Shown here: piece after piece, positions 49,662-59,703 of the stretch | Position numbering within the stretch: the first letter of the stretch is position 1 | How the letters are laid out: each line of letters begins with the position of its first letter | Assembly: GCA_002342035.1 (NCBI GenBank) | Contig: DDPE01000063.1 | Location: 62,001 to 126,000, forward strand | Direction of reading: 5' to 3' | DNA length: 64,000 nt | From: Asticcacaulis sp. UBA2476 | GTDB lineage: Bacteria > Pseudomonadota > Alphaproteobacteria > Caulobacterales > Caulobacteraceae | Notes under the pieces: generated by a model | Seen by the model: the letters and a program-made list of their open reading frames with translations, nothing else | Told to the model about the DNA's origin: nothing | Database searches by the model: none | Translations under genes and position numbers: made by a program

Positions 49662-52607
49662 CTACCCGCCGAACTTATAGCGCACCCCCAGCGAGAAGTT
49701 GCGACCATTGGCAAAATGCTGACGCTCAATGTTGGTTTCATAACCGAAGGGCTCACCCACATTGCGGTTAAGCGACTGATCGGTCAGGTTCATGGCATTA
49801 AAGCTCACCGCCACCCGCTCTGTCAGATTATAGTTGAGCGCCAGGTCGAGAATGCCGTACTCGCGGATATAGCGGCCATCGATCGGGTTGATCGACGCGC
49901 CAAACAGAATGGCATCCGAGCGGTAGGTGTAGACCAGACGCGCTGAGAATTTATCATCTTCATACATGCCGGTCAGGCTGTAGTTATGCTTTGACTGCAT
50001 CGGCTGAGGCATGATGACAAAGCGCGGGGCCGTAGCGGTGCCAAAATTGATCGGCAAGGCTGTATCAACAAATGTGTAAGACCCGGAAACGCCAAAGTGG
50101 CTCCAGATACCCGGCAGGGCATCAAAGAAATATTGCCCCGCCAGTTCAACCCCTTCGACCCAACCCGGCTCGGCATTGACCGTGCGCGTCACCAGATATT
50201 GCGGCGAGGCGCATCCTGTTGGCGTCACAACACCACTGGGTTCCGGTGCCCCGGCAATGGTCTCACAGCCTGCGATGCCAAAGAAGAAGCTGTCGATTTC
50301 CTTACGGAATACGGCTGCGGACACATAGTTGGTGCTGGAGAAGTATTTTTCCAGCGACAGGTCATAACTGTCGGCCACCTGCGGCTTCAGGTCGGGATTG
50401 CCTGCACTGCCCGTCCCCAAGGATGAGCTATAGGACAGGGTTGGATTAAGCTGCCCCATATCCGGCCGGGTCAGGCCGCGACCATAGCCAAACCGCAGCA
50501 ACAGATCATTGTCGCCCGTCAGGTCATAGGTCACGTTCAAAGACGGCAGGGTGTTCTTGTAGGAAGACGACGCCTCAATGGCAGAAGCCCCGGCACCCGA
50601 GCGGAAGAAGCCCTCCGTCTTCACCCAGCGCACACCGACATTACCCTTGAGCCGGTCATCAAGGAAGGTAAACTCACCCATGAGGAAGGCGGCGGTGGTG
50701 TCTTCTTCGCTATAGCGACGGTTCGCCGTTACCTCCGGCAGCGAGGCCTCTGCCGCAATCCCGGCATTTGGGAAACGGTTGCGGACATTATCGCCTAACA
50801 AGGCGTCCGAATCGAACACCAGGAACCCGCCGGAATAACCCGTCTCACCGCGCATGAAGTTGCGGGGCGCATTGACCAGAAGATCCGCCATTGACGACCC
50901 GAAAATCATGTTGGCGCTCGTGCGCAAACCACCATCGGTTGTCAGGCGTCGTCCGGAAAAGTTATAGGTGCGATAATCATCCTGCTGATGGGCAAAACGA
51001 ACGCCGAACTTGACGGCTGAGAACGGTCCGGCTTCGGGCATATATTTGCCTGAAAAGGCCGCGGCCCAGGCACTATCGTCCCATTTCTGGTTGGCACCAT
51101 TATTATAGTCGCGGAAAATCCAGTTGGCCGCGTCATCCAGCCTTGGGCCGGAGATATCAAAGGTGTGCGGCTCACCCGTTGTGGTGCGCTCAATATTCCA
51201 GACGAGACCCGGCGCCGAGTCCATATTGACCGAGCGATTATCCTGAGAACGCGTGGTCTCAAGATACATCAGGTCGGCTTTGAACTCCAACTGGGCCGTC
51301 GGCTTCCATTCCACACCCCCGGCCAGAGAGGCCGTGTCATATTCGTGATGCTCATCGCCACCGACCGTATTCAGCGTCGAATTGAGGAAGGTCGCCCCTG
51401 CCAGTCGCTGATCGACGACCACGTCATCTGAGCCGCCATTGCTGTTACGGTTGGCCAACCCTTCGGTATAGTCGAACGGCGTCGTCGTCAGATTCTGAAC
51501 CGTACCGCCATCAACGGCATTCAGGCCACGATAGTTCTGGTGGTACAGATAGTAGTTATAATTATACTCGGCATAAAAGCGCAGACTGTCATTTACCCGG
51601 TAGTCACTGGCAAGGCTCAATCCTTTGCGGGTACGGAAAATGCTTTCCTGAAACAGATTATTGGTCAGCGCAGGCGCCACCATAATATTGTCCTGCTGCG
51701 CACTGGTCAGGGGCGCGCCTGTAAAGGACGTCAGATTGGCATTCGGGACGTTGGCCGTGCTCGGCACACTGGCCAGAAACCACGTATCCGTTCGTCCGGC
51801 ATAGGCCTGATTAGCCCCCGCCGCAATCGCCCCGGCACTGGTATATTCGGCATCATCCGCACGGATGGCGCGCTTGAGATTTGCCCCGCCATTTGCCGGG
51901 TTATTATCAGAACGCCCGCTGCTTTCGCTGAATGTACCCGCCGCCATCACGCCGATGCGGCCACCATTGGCCAGATCCCAGCGGTTGGCAACCAGACCGA
52001 AAATTTCAGGATCAGCCTTTTTGATCAGGTCATTGTAACGCGCCGTAGCCCCCAAAGACACGGTGGACCCCTTAAAGTCACTGGGGTTACGGGTGCGGAT
52101 ATTGACAAGGCCACCAATACCGCCTTCGATATGCTCCGCCGAAGGGTTTTTATAAACATCGATACCGGCGACCATGCCCGGAATAGCGCTTTCAACGTTG
52201 AACTCACGCGTCCCGGCGGTGAAAAATACCCGGCTATTGAGCTGAGAGGCCGTCTGTCCCGACAGGCCGCGAATAGTGACCCCGGAGCCGGAGCCGGCAG
52301 GGGACGCCCCTTCACCGCCGTACCGGTAGCCCTGAACACCGGGAATGCGCGTCAGGGTTTCCGACACATTGGTATCAGGCAATTTGCCGATATCTTCGGC
52401 CGTAATGGAATCAACGACTTCCAGCGTATTCTTCTTGATCGAGAGCGATGAGCGCGCTGAGGCGCGAATACCCGTGACGACGACGGTTGTTGTATCCGCA
52501 TCTTCCGCAGGTGCCGCCTCCTGTGCGTTAGCCGTAGTCGCCACGCTCAGGGCAAACAGCATCGCTGCCCCCGACACGCACGCGCGCATCCGTGTGTATC
52601 TTTTCAT
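49662..52607 (-). CDS. TonB-dependent receptor (carbohydrate locus, second)
   Basis: The 981-residue receptor starts at an ATG with a GGAGGAAA site. A signal peptide ends at about NAQE. The plug opens with TTTVVVTGIRASARSSLSIK and SITAEDIGKLPDTNVSETLTRIPGVQ, typical of the large receptors of Caulobacter and Xanthomonas that import maltose- or xylan-type oligosaccharides. The barrel ends VRYKFGG. It has no STN domain. Two operators 30 bp apart lie upstream. It belongs to the locus-wide regulon; its ligand is a carbohydrate by context, not proven. Confidence 0.9.
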   Translation of the reverse strand: MKRYTRMRACVSGAAMLFALSVATTANAQEAAPAEDADTTTVVVTGIRASARSSLSIKKNTLEVVDSITAEDIGKLPDTNVSETLTRIPGVQGYRYGGEGASPAGSGSGVTIRGLSGQTASQLNSRVFFTAGTREFNVESAIPGMVAGIDVYKNPSAEHIEGGIGGLVNIRTRNPSDFKGSTVSLGATARYNDLIKKADPEIFGLVANRWDLANGGRIGVMAAGTFSESSGRSDNNPANGGANLKRAIRADDAEYTSAGAIAAGANQAYAGRTDTWFLASVPSTANVPNANLTSFTGAPLTSAQQDNIMVAPALTNNLFQESIFRTRKGLSLASDYRVNDSLRFYAEYNYNYYLYHQNYRGLNAVDGGTVQNLTTTPFDYTEGLANRNSNGGSDDVVVDQRLAGATFLNSTLNTVGGDEHHEYDTASLAGGVEWKPTAQLEFKADLMYLETTRSQDNRSVNMDSAPGLVWNIERTTTGEPHTFDISGPRLDDAANWIFRDYNNGANQKWDDSAWAAAFSGKYMPEAGPFSAVKFGVRFAHQQDDYRTYNFSGRRLTTDGGLRTSANMIFGSSMADLLVNAPRNFMRGETGYSGGFLVFDSDALLGDNVRNRFPNAGIAAEASLPEVTANRRYSEEDTTAAFLMGEFTFLDDRLKGNVGVRWVKTEGFFRSGAGASAIEASSSYKNTLPSLNVTYDLTGDNDLLLRFGYGRGLTRPDMGQLNPTLSYSSSLGTGSAGNPDLKPQVADSYDLSLEKYFSSTNYVSAAVFRKEIDSFFFGIAGCETIAGAPEPSGVVTPTGCASPQYLVTRTVNAEPGWVEGVELAGQYFFDALPGIWSHFGVSGSYTFVDTALPINFGTATAPRFVIMPQPMQSKHNYSLTGMYEDDKFSARLVYTYRSDAILFGASINPIDGRYIREYGILDLALNYNLTERVAVSFNAMNLTDQSLNRNVGEPFGYETNIERQHFANGRNFSLGVRYKFGG

Positions 52608-52702
52608 TTTGTTTCCTCCGGCGCTTAGCGTGCATGTCGTCATTATATTGGCCCCTGCATATCTCTATGCGGCGCCGGACAACTTTGCCGCCAACCCTTA
52701 TT

Positions 52703-52716
52703 TGATATCGTTATCA
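52703..52716. promoter_or_regulatory. LacI-type operator upstream of the second receptor, proximal
   Basis: TGATATCGTTATCA, one mismatch from the palindrome, 96 bases before the start codon at 52607. Its centre is 30 bases from the distal site, about three helical turns. Confidence 0.7.
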
Positions 52717-52732
52717 GAAAGCAGCATCAATT

Positions 52733-52746
52733 TGATATCGATACCA
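52733..52746. promoter_or_regulatory. LacI-type operator upstream of the second receptor, distal
   Basis: TGATATCGATACCA has one mismatch from the palindrome and lies in phase with the proximal site. Confidence 0.65.
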
Positions 52747-52848
52747 CAAATAAGCCTTACGCTTGTATGACAAATGCGTCAATATATATTCAGTTCGATA
52801 CAGCCAACCTGACGCCTTTATGCCACAGATTTTGACACAACCGTCGAA

Positions 52849-53688
52849 TTACAGCGCTGTCAAAACCCGGTCGATCCAGCGCGACGCCAAAACCGGCCAT
52901 TGATCGTGCGTTCCGGCCCGGTCACGCAGAGCGAATCCGTGCGGCGCCTGTGGAAAAATGTGCGCTTCTACATCACCGCCATGTTGATGCATGGCCTTGA
53001 TGAAATTAAGCGCGTGATCGACCGGCACCGGCTGATCGTGAAGCGCATAGACCAAAAATACAGGGGCTTTAGGCACGCCGTGCGGTTCCTGCGCCATCCC
53101 GATGGGCCATGCATCATAAAAGTCCTGTTTCTCAACCGGCGGATAATCGGGCTTATCCGCCGGGGCCTTATAGCGACGGTGATTGGCATTGACCGGCGCA
53201 TAGCCGATCATGACGCCCGCCGCCGCCAGAGGATGCGCCTGACAGGCCATAACGCCCGCCAGATGGCCGCCGGACGACAAGCCAAATTGCAAAAGCGGCA
53301 AATCATCGCGCGCGTGCAAAAAATCCAGACACAAAAGACCGTCGTTCAGCGCAATATCGGATGGCCAGACCTCGCCCGTTTCGGCTTTAACCGCCCCCGG
53401 CAACCGATGCACCACCACATAGGCATCGATCCCAAGCTCCGATAACCACAGGGCAATCTCTATCCCTTCCTTATCGTGAACCAGATCGAGATAGCCTCCG
53501 CCCGGATAAATCAGCGCCCGCGCCCGTGGCTTTGACGCCGCCCGATATAGATGGACTTCCAAACGGTTGATGACGTAGTAGCGTCGATCCGGCCACATTC
53601 CCTCAAGCGCATTGGGAGTCCCTTCCGAAAGAACAAACACCTCATCGGGAGACGCCGATGTTTCGGCAAAAGGCAGTTCCTGCGGCAT
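52849..53688 (-). CDS. Alpha/beta-hydrolase esterase (acetyl-esterase-like)
   Basis: The 279-residue protein matches the BD-FAE/Aes-like esterase branch. The oxyanion loop is IYPGGGYLDLV, the nucleophile elbow is GLSSGGHLAG, the Asp is in YALHDQPVPVDHAL, and the His is in APHGFAL. The ATG at 53688 follows a GAGAAA site; the longer frame to 53754 has no signal peptide. It probably removes acetyl or acyl groups from imported or cytoplasmic oligosaccharides. It has its own LacI-type operator and lies between the receptor and the LacI gene. Confidence 0.85.
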   Translation of the reverse strand: MPQELPFAETSASPDEVFVLSEGTPNALEGMWPDRRYYVINRLEVHLYRAASKPRARALIYPGGGYLDLVHDKEGIEIALWLSELGIDAYVVVHRLPGAVKAETGEVWPSDIALNDGLLCLDFLHARDDLPLLQFGLSSGGHLAGVMACQAHPLAAAGVMIGYAPVNANHRRYKAPADKPDYPPVEKQDFYDAWPIGMAQEPHGVPKAPVFLVYALHDQPVPVDHALNFIKAMHQHGGDVEAHIFPQAPHGFALRDRAGTHDQWPVLASRWIDRVLTAL

Positions 53689-53739
53689 AAGTTTCTCTTT
53701 CTTGAGTGGTGCCTGCCCGCTGAAATCCGGCGGGCCAAA

Positions 53740-53753
53740 AGATATCGATATCA
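53740..53753. promoter_or_regulatory. LacI-type operator upstream of the esterase gene
   Basis: AGATATCGATATCA is one base off the perfect palindrome and lies 52 bases before the esterase start, between it and the regulator gene. Confidence 0.7.
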
Positions 53754-53791
53754 AATTGGGGCGGGAAATTTATCCGCCGCACTGCCAAATA

Positions 53792-54844
53792 TTATTTCGG
53801 CGCAGGCCCCGTTGAATCGCGATCCATCAGGGTGAATTTCATCAGTTGATGGGCAGGTCGTGACGGTTCGCCCGATTTCAGCTCTTTGATCCGCTCGAAA
53901 ATTGTGCTGACCGAACTGCGCCCCATAGCCACGATCGGCTGATGAACCGTGGTCAGTTGGGGCCAGATGGTCGAGGCGACCGGCGTGTCGTCAAACCCGC
54001 ACACACTCAGTTGCTCGGGGATTGAGATCTTTAGCCCGTGCGCTACCGCCATGACACCGGCGGCCATATCGTCATTAGAGGCAAATATAGCGGTGGGCGG
54101 GTCTTTCCGGTCCAGAAGCTCCCGTCCGGCTTCAAGCCCGGATTTGTAGGTAAACTGCCCCTGAACCACCAGCCCCTCGTCCAGAGCAATGCCCGCCTCC
54201 GACAGGCCTTTGAGGAAGCCCTCATAACGCACCTCAGTCGGCGTGTGGGTCGGGTTGCCCTTGATGAACCCGATGCGCTTATGCCCCAGTTTGGTCAGGT
54301 GACGGGTCAGGGCCAAAGCCCCCTGAAAGTCGTCGATACGCACAGCCGAGACTTCCGGCAAGGGTCGCGCCGTTGCCAGCGCCAGCACAGGAATACCCAC
54401 ACGGGTCAGCATCTGCACGGTGGGTGCAGAATCACACAGGGGCGGCGGCAGAATCACCCCATCAACGCCCGCTTCGACCAGCCGGTTGACGGCGTTTTTC
54501 TGCGACTGCAACCCGCCGCATTTTTCCAGCAACAGTTGCGCCCCCAGACGCGCTGCCTGATCGAGCCCCCCCAGCATGACCTCATTCAGATATGACGCCG
54601 ACGGGTGAGAATATAGCACACCGATCCGAACCCCGCCCATGCCTGCGCGCGTCGACCTCGCGGCCATATTCATGGTGTATTTCAGGGCCTTGATCGAGGC
54701 CATGACCTTTTCACGCAAAGGCTCACGCACATTGACGTTTTTATTGATGACGCGTGACACGGTCATGGACGAGACACCCGCATGTCTGGCCACATCGTGA
54801 ATCGTTACCGTGCCGCCCTGATCGCTCATACGCTGACGTTTCAT
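53792..54844 (-). CDS. LacI-family transcriptional regulator
   Basis: The 350-residue protein has a LacI helix-turn-helix and hinge (about 14-60: TIHDVARHAGVSSMTVSRVINKN and the RSTRAGM hinge end). A periplasmic-binding-protein-like effector core follows (IGVLYSHP, GGVDGVILPP-type strand, VRIDDFQGALALTRHL, AIFASNDDMAAGVM, and a C-terminal TTVHQP). An AGGGA site precedes the ATG. It follows the GH43 gene by 66 bases and reads with the enzyme operon. It is the likely protein bound at the TGATATCGATATCA sites; these fit the ATCGAT-centred half-sites expected for LacI family dimers. The inducer is unknown. Confidence 0.92.
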   Translation of the reverse strand: MKRQRMSDQGGTVTIHDVARHAGVSSMTVSRVINKNVNVREPLREKVMASIKALKYTMNMAARSTRAGMGGVRIGVLYSHPSASYLNEVMLGGLDQAARLGAQLLLEKCGGLQSQKNAVNRLVEAGVDGVILPPPLCDSAPTVQMLTRVGIPVLALATARPLPEVSAVRIDDFQGALALTRHLTKLGHKRIGFIKGNPTHTPTEVRYEGFLKGLSEAGIALDEGLVVQGQFTYKSGLEAGRELLDRKDPPTAIFASNDDMAAGVMAVAHGLKISIPEQLSVCGFDDTPVASTIWPQLTTVHQPIVAMGRSSVSTIFERIKELKSGEPSRPAHQLMKFTLMDRDSTGPAPK

Positions 54845-54910
54845 TTTATATCCCTGGCGATTCAGATAACGCGAATTAGACCAGCTATTTACGAGCTTCG
54901 CAATAAGGCC

Positions 54911-56665
54911 TCAAGGTGCCACGCTGAAACTGTCGAACTGCGCATAGCCGACACGGGTGGCCACAAACGCCGGTGTACCTGACGCGGCCTGCGCAAACAA
55001 GCCGATCTGTGTGCCCACCCATCGCCCCGGCTGCGTCATCATGCCCGGCCCCACCGGCGTGAAACTCACCCCGTCCAGACTGTAGCTAAACGCCACCCTG
55101 GCGTGGGCCGAGCGCAACATTGACGGCCAGTAATGGGGAAACTGCGGCACAGGGTCTGCGACCGTTACCGGTTCAAACCGGGCGCGCACCCAGACCTGCC
55201 CGTCTACACGCACCGGCGCCGTCAGAACCGTCTCGCTGCCTCCGGCATTGGCGCGCGGTCGTGTGACCTGCACCAGCTTGACACCATCTGCGGTATTTTC
55301 CAGCCCGATCCAGCCGTAATCATAACCCAGAACCAGCAAACCCGCGCGCTCCCCCGCCAGATTGGGCGTCAGCGTCAATTTTGTCGTCGCACTGAAACCC
55401 ATGCCCGGCAGCTTTTGGGTCAGCAGATTGCCCGCTTCCCACAGATTGATCGGTGACGATACGGATTTAAGACGCAGCGCGCCCTTGACCGACCGGTCAA
55501 CCCAGTCGTCGCCGGGATTAGAACTCCATTGCCAGCCGAGGTGATAGCCATTGTCAAAATCATCATCCACGGGGTTGCGGGCGATGGGTTGTGGTGGCAA
55601 AGCAGGCTTCTTGTGACGCCAGACCGGCTGGCCGTAGACCTGACCTTTTTGACGCTCGCCAATGATCGGCCAGCCGTCCTTTTGCCAGTGCATGGGCTGG
55701 AGCATGACCCTCCGGCCATAGGAATCCGTGTCCTGAAAATGCAGGAACCAGTCTTCACCCGGTTTTCCATTTTTTGGGGCCGTATCGACCCACGCGCCCT
55801 GATGCGGGCCGTTCATGTCGGTATTGCCCTGATCGATTACGCTTCGCCCCTCATAAGGGCCATAAATTGATTTCGAGCGGAACACGCCCTGCCAGCCGCC
55901 TTTGACCGAACCCGACGGCGCAAAGATGTAATACCATTCGCCGCGCTTATAGAGCTTGGGGCCTTCGGTGGTGAACCACGGCATCAGCCCTTGCGAGGTT
56001 TTAACCTTGGGCAGTTTATCGCCTTCGATAATGCGCACACCCTCATCAACCGTTTTTGTGCCGTCGGCATTGAGCTTTTTCAGCGTAATGATGTTCTTGA
56101 TGCCCGCCCGCGACCCGGCAAAACCAATCACCAGATAGCCTTGCCCGTCCGTATCCCAGAACGGGGCCGGATCAATAGCGCCCTTGGTACTATCCACCAG
56201 CACCGGCGCATTCCACGGCCCCTTTGGGTCCAGGGCGGTCACCAGAAATATCCCGAAATCCGGATCGGGATAATAGATCATGAACTTGCCATTATGGTGG
56301 CGGATTGCCGGTGCCCAGACACCTCCGCCACGTCTCGGCACGGCATGGTGGGCCTCCGGCACATTGCGCGCCAGCGCATGGCCGATCAGAGTCCAGTTGA
56401 CCAGATCTTTGGAATGCAGAATGGGCAGCCCCGGCACATTGGTAAAGCTGGAGGCCGTCAGATAATAGTCATCCCCGACCCGCACCACATCCGGATCAGA
56501 ATAATCGCCCTGAAGCACCGGATTGATATAGGTGCCGTCGCCCTGATCTGACACCCAGACGCCAGCCGGCATACGGGTATCGGGCACGACCCGCGGCGGC
56601 TCGGCGGCCTGAGCCACCACCGGCAGAAACAGTCCTGCCAACACTATTGAGACTATAGCCTTCAT
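54911..56665 (-). CDS. Glycoside hydrolase family 43 with C-terminal accessory domain
   Basis: The 584-residue secreted protein (signal peptide to about residue 21) has a five-bladed GH43 propeller. The catalytic residues are visible: Asp57 (GDYSDPDVVR) as base, Asp165 (GAIDPAPFWD) as pKa modulator and Glu234 (FTTEGPKLY) as acid. A beta-sandwich domain from about 380 (WQWSSNPGDDWVDR) matches the C-terminal GH43 domain. Activity is probably beta-xylosidase, arabinofuranosidase or galactosidase. It starts one base inside the GH97 stop (TGATG), so both are co-translated. Confidence 0.88.
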   Translation of the reverse strand: MKAIVSIVLAGLFLPVVAQAAEPPRVVPDTRMPAGVWVSDQGDGTYINPVLQGDYSDPDVVRVGDDYYLTASSFTNVPGLPILHSKDLVNWTLIGHALARNVPEAHHAVPRRGGGVWAPAIRHHNGKFMIYYPDPDFGIFLVTALDPKGPWNAPVLVDSTKGAIDPAPFWDTDGQGYLVIGFAGSRAGIKNIITLKKLNADGTKTVDEGVRIIEGDKLPKVKTSQGLMPWFTTEGPKLYKRGEWYYIFAPSGSVKGGWQGVFRSKSIYGPYEGRSVIDQGNTDMNGPHQGAWVDTAPKNGKPGEDWFLHFQDTDSYGRRVMLQPMHWQKDGWPIIGERQKGQVYGQPVWRHKKPALPPQPIARNPVDDDFDNGYHLGWQWSSNPGDDWVDRSVKGALRLKSVSSPINLWEAGNLLTQKLPGMGFSATTKLTLTPNLAGERAGLLVLGYDYGWIGLENTADGVKLVQVTRPRANAGGSETVLTAPVRVDGQVWVRARFEPVTVADPVPQFPHYWPSMLRSAHARVAFSYSLDGVSFTPVGPGMMTQPGRWVGTQIGLFAQAASGTPAFVATRVGYAQFDSFSVAP

Positions 56666-58623
56666 CAGATTTTCCCGGCTCCTGTGCGCACGAAACGGAT
56701 AGCCTGCCCGCCCGCCGCATTGAGTTGCAGTTTCAGGCGTGACGTGGCCATGACCTTCGCCGTTTCAATTTTCACTGCTGTCTTATAGGCCGGACGGCTC
56801 AGATTACCATCCATATAGCGTGTCGCCGTCCAGCTTCCACCGCCAAGGAATGTCAGGTCGATCTCCAGACGGAGCTCCATCTCATTGGTAATGGCCCCCA
56901 GATACCAGACATCCCCTTTGCGACGGGCGATGACGACATATTCCCCGATCTCCCCGGCAAGGGCGCGCGTCTCATCCCAGGTGGTCGGGCAGTCGTCGAA
57001 CCACTTCAGTTCCTGCCACGGCTTATCGGCATATTTTTCGGGCTTGTCGTACCAGTAGAGCAGGGTCAGTGGGCTATAGCAGGTCACCGCCAGCGCCAGT
57101 TGATGGGCATTGGTCGTCTGATTGCGTTCCTGCGCATAGCAAATTGTGTAGTCGATCGGCCCGGCGATTGGGCGCGTGAAGGCCAGATTGACATGATGGC
57201 GCGCTGCAGGGAACTGCTCATTGCCCTTCACCCCTTCGAGCGTCAGATAGTTCGGCAAGGTGCGCTCTAAACCCGCAGGTCGCAGATTATCATGCAGGTT
57301 GACCACCATCTTGTGCTCGCCAAAGGCTTTCACCACCTTATAGATGAAATTGACATCGGACTGGCGACCTTCCCACATAAAGCCGAGTTTGACACCGGCT
57401 ACGCCCCATTTCTGATAGAGCTTGCACATGGCATCGAGCGCGCGCGTCACCGCCACACGGTCGATATAGAGCATTACGCCAATCTTTTTGGTTTTGGCAT
57501 AATCTATCACCCGCTGCAGATCGAGCGCCTTGATCGGATAGGTTGGCTCAGACGCATCCGTGCCATCGCCGTACCAGTGCGCATCAAACAGGACATATTC
57601 AATTTTATGCTGATCCGCGAAATCGACGGCTTTTAGCGACGCCTCGGTCGAATAGGGCTTCATGATCCGAAACGCCCGACCGGGCCTGACCCATGATACA
57701 TCCCCCAACTGGTTGGGCGTGGCAAGGGTTGGCACAATGCGGTGCTGTTCAATCAGGCCCCTGGCGCTGTCCGCCGCCAGCAGGATACGCCACGGCGTTT
57801 GCTGGCCGACATCAATATCGAACTCAGCCTCTTCCGGTGTATCGTCTTCCCCGCCCCAGCCGGTCGCCCGTCCGGGATAGCGCATGAGATAGGTCACCAG
57901 CCCGCCCTTTTCGTGGGGCTTTACCATGCAGCGCGGATAGTGAAGGCGATCGGATTCGGCCACATAGGCAAAGGTCCCATTGCCGACATCCACCGTCAGG
58001 GGCAGGTCAGCATAGGCGCCGCGGTCTGATGATATGGTAAGGTCCGGATGCTCCAGCGGTGCCAGCCGGTTCTGGGTAGACACATGGATATCGCCTTCGT
58101 CGCGGCTGGAATAAATGCGCGCGCTGTCCGGGAACCGAAACTGGGTGCGCTCACCCATCAACCGCAACCGCTTGCCTTTGGGCAGGCTAACCAATTGATA
58201 GCGCACAGCCGCCGCGCCATTGAACACGCGTATTATAATGTTGAAACGGATACTGGTTTTGGTATCCGTGAACTGAAGCGTCGCTTCCTGTGAGGTCGCG
58301 TCATACACACTCGATTGCCCGAACACAGGGGCCCAGGTTCCGGAGTGCGATTTTGGGGTTACGCCCATGAACTGCGCCCCCTCCCCCAGCAACCGCCCCT
58401 CGGCCAGCCATAGGCCCAGATCCGACGGCAGTAGAATATCGCGACCATCGAAACGGGCGCTCCAGTTCGGCACGGCCCCCGACACATCGACGATCACCTG
58501 CAAGCGCTTGTCCGGCGATTCCACAGCAATATGGCCGCTGGCCTGAGCCGTTGCCGCGACCGCGTTCAATGAGGCCACACCGGCGGCGGTTAAGCTCATA
58601 ATCTGGCGTCGGGTCGGGGTCAT
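56665..58623 (-). CDS. Glycoside hydrolase family 97
   Basis: The 652-residue exported protein has a Tat-like signal (TRRQIMSLTAAGV). An N-terminal beta-sandwich (about 32-280) leads to a TIM barrel with the GH97 pattern (EYVLFDAHWYG, GVAGVKLGFMWEG, NLHDNLRPAGLERTLPN, TLEGVKGNEQF) and a C-terminal beta-sandwich. By recalled SusB numbering, Glu463 would bind calcium and Glu469 act as acid. The retaining nucleophile seen in alpha-galactosidases is replaced by Gly414, suggesting an inverting enzyme. Its start overlaps the upstream GH43 stop by 4 bases. The sugar specificity is unsettled. Confidence 0.85.
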   Translation of the reverse strand: MTPTRRQIMSLTAAGVASLNAVAATAQASGHIAVESPDKRLQVIVDVSGAVPNWSARFDGRDILLPSDLGLWLAEGRLLGEGAQFMGVTPKSHSGTWAPVFGQSSVYDATSQEATLQFTDTKTSIRFNIIIRVFNGAAAVRYQLVSLPKGKRLRLMGERTQFRFPDSARIYSSRDEGDIHVSTQNRLAPLEHPDLTISSDRGAYADLPLTVDVGNGTFAYVAESDRLHYPRCMVKPHEKGGLVTYLMRYPGRATGWGGEDDTPEEAEFDIDVGQQTPWRILLAADSARGLIEQHRIVPTLATPNQLGDVSWVRPGRAFRIMKPYSTEASLKAVDFADQHKIEYVLFDAHWYGDGTDASEPTYPIKALDLQRVIDYAKTKKIGVMLYIDRVAVTRALDAMCKLYQKWGVAGVKLGFMWEGRQSDVNFIYKVVKAFGEHKMVVNLHDNLRPAGLERTLPNYLTLEGVKGNEQFPAARHHVNLAFTRPIAGPIDYTICYAQERNQTTNAHQLALAVTCYSPLTLLYWYDKPEKYADKPWQELKWFDDCPTTWDETRALAGEIGEYVVIARRKGDVWYLGAITNEMELRLEIDLTFLGGGSWTATRYMDGNLSRPAYKTAVKIETAKVMATSRLKLQLNAAGGQAIRFVRTGAGKI

Positions 58624-59702
58624 TGCGGCGTCTCCAAAGTTTTTAAATTCCAGGTGTCGTACCAGCGGATCACCGGCTTATCGTTGTCCCACTCAATCGG
58701 CAGCCACAGGTAACGGCCATCAATGGCATCCTTCGGCCGCCAGATATCGCCCATAAAGATATGGCCATTGCCATAGGGCAGAACGAAGGTCGATTGGCCG
58801 CCGAAGGTTATGGCCTGTTGGTCAGGCGTGCCGCGCACCGGATTACCCAGCGCCGTCCACGGGCCGAATATATGATCGGCCACATAGGACTTGGCCGGGT
58901 TCGGCGCCCATCCGGTCAGGCCGGACGTGATCAGGTAATATTTGCCCTTATGCTTAAATATGGCCGGGGCCTCATCATTGCCCATGGGCAGCATGCGCGC
59001 ATATTCGCCCGCAGGCTGCAGATAATCATCCGTAAGGCGGGAGATATGCAGGGTATGGTTTTCTTCGGAGGCATAGAGGTGATAGGCCGCACCATCATCA
59101 TCAACAAAAAGGGTCATATCACGGGCCATTTGCCCGGTCTCAAAGTCACGCGCCACAACGGTTCGGGCCGGATCTTTATCTGCCTCAGACAGATTTAGCG
59201 GCCAGATACCGGCGTTGGGGCGAAACGAGTTAACATAGTGGTATGGCCCGGTGACGGTATCGGCGACCGCAACGGCCGAACGCGCCGACTTATAGCCCAG
59301 CCCCTTAAGCTCCAGATGGAACCACATGACGAACTTTCGGGTTTTGGCGTTATAGATCACCTTGGGCCGCTCGATCACCGATCCGCGCAAAATGTCGCTC
59401 ATCGGATCGTCGACCACTGACAAGGCGATGCCTTCGTCCTTCCAGTCGGTGAGATTGCGCGAACTGTAAACATGAACGCCGACATGGGCTCTGTTGCCCG
59501 CATCTCCCGCGATCTTGTGCTCGCCGAACCAGTAATAGACGCCGTCATGCTGTAAAATGCCGCCGCCATGGGCGTTGATATGCACGCCCTTATCATCCGG
59601 CCAGAGCGCTCCCGGCGAAATGGTGCCGGAACGCATAGCGGTTTCAGCCCCGGCGACCGGTGCCAGCAGCAGACACAATACCGACAGTAACAATAGTCTC
59701 AT
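58620..59702 (-). CDS. Glycoside hydrolase family 43-like (galactanase-type branch)
   Basis: From the ATG at 59702 (GGGAG site, just after the SUMF1 gene stop) this is 360 residues with a signal peptide ending at about AGAE. The propeller opens with INAHGGGILQHDGVYYWFGEHK and continues with IERPKVIYNAKTRKFVMWFH and GNDEAPAIFKHKGKYYLITSG. This opening is typical of the exo-beta-1,3-galactanase / GH43_24 and _34 branch, whose members lack the usual DPD base motif. A galactose-containing polymer is therefore one candidate for the locus. It precedes GH97 in a coupled operon. Confidence 0.78.
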   Translation of the reverse strand: MRLLLLSVLCLLLAPVAGAETAMRSGTISPGALWPDDKGVHINAHGGGILQHDGVYYWFGEHKIAGDAGNRAHVGVHVYSSRNLTDWKDEGIALSVVDDPMSDILRGSVIERPKVIYNAKTRKFVMWFHLELKGLGYKSARSAVAVADTVTGPYHYVNSFRPNAGIWPLNLSEADKDPARTVVARDFETGQMARDMTLFVDDDGAAYHLYASEENHTLHISRLTDDYLQPAGEYARMLPMGNDEAPAIFKHKGKYYLITSGLTGWAPNPAKSYVADHIFGPWTALGNPVRGTPDQQAITFGGQSTFVLPYGNGHIFMGDIWRPKDAIDGRYLWLPIEWDNDKPVIRWYDTWNLKTLETPQ

Positions 59703-59703
59703 C

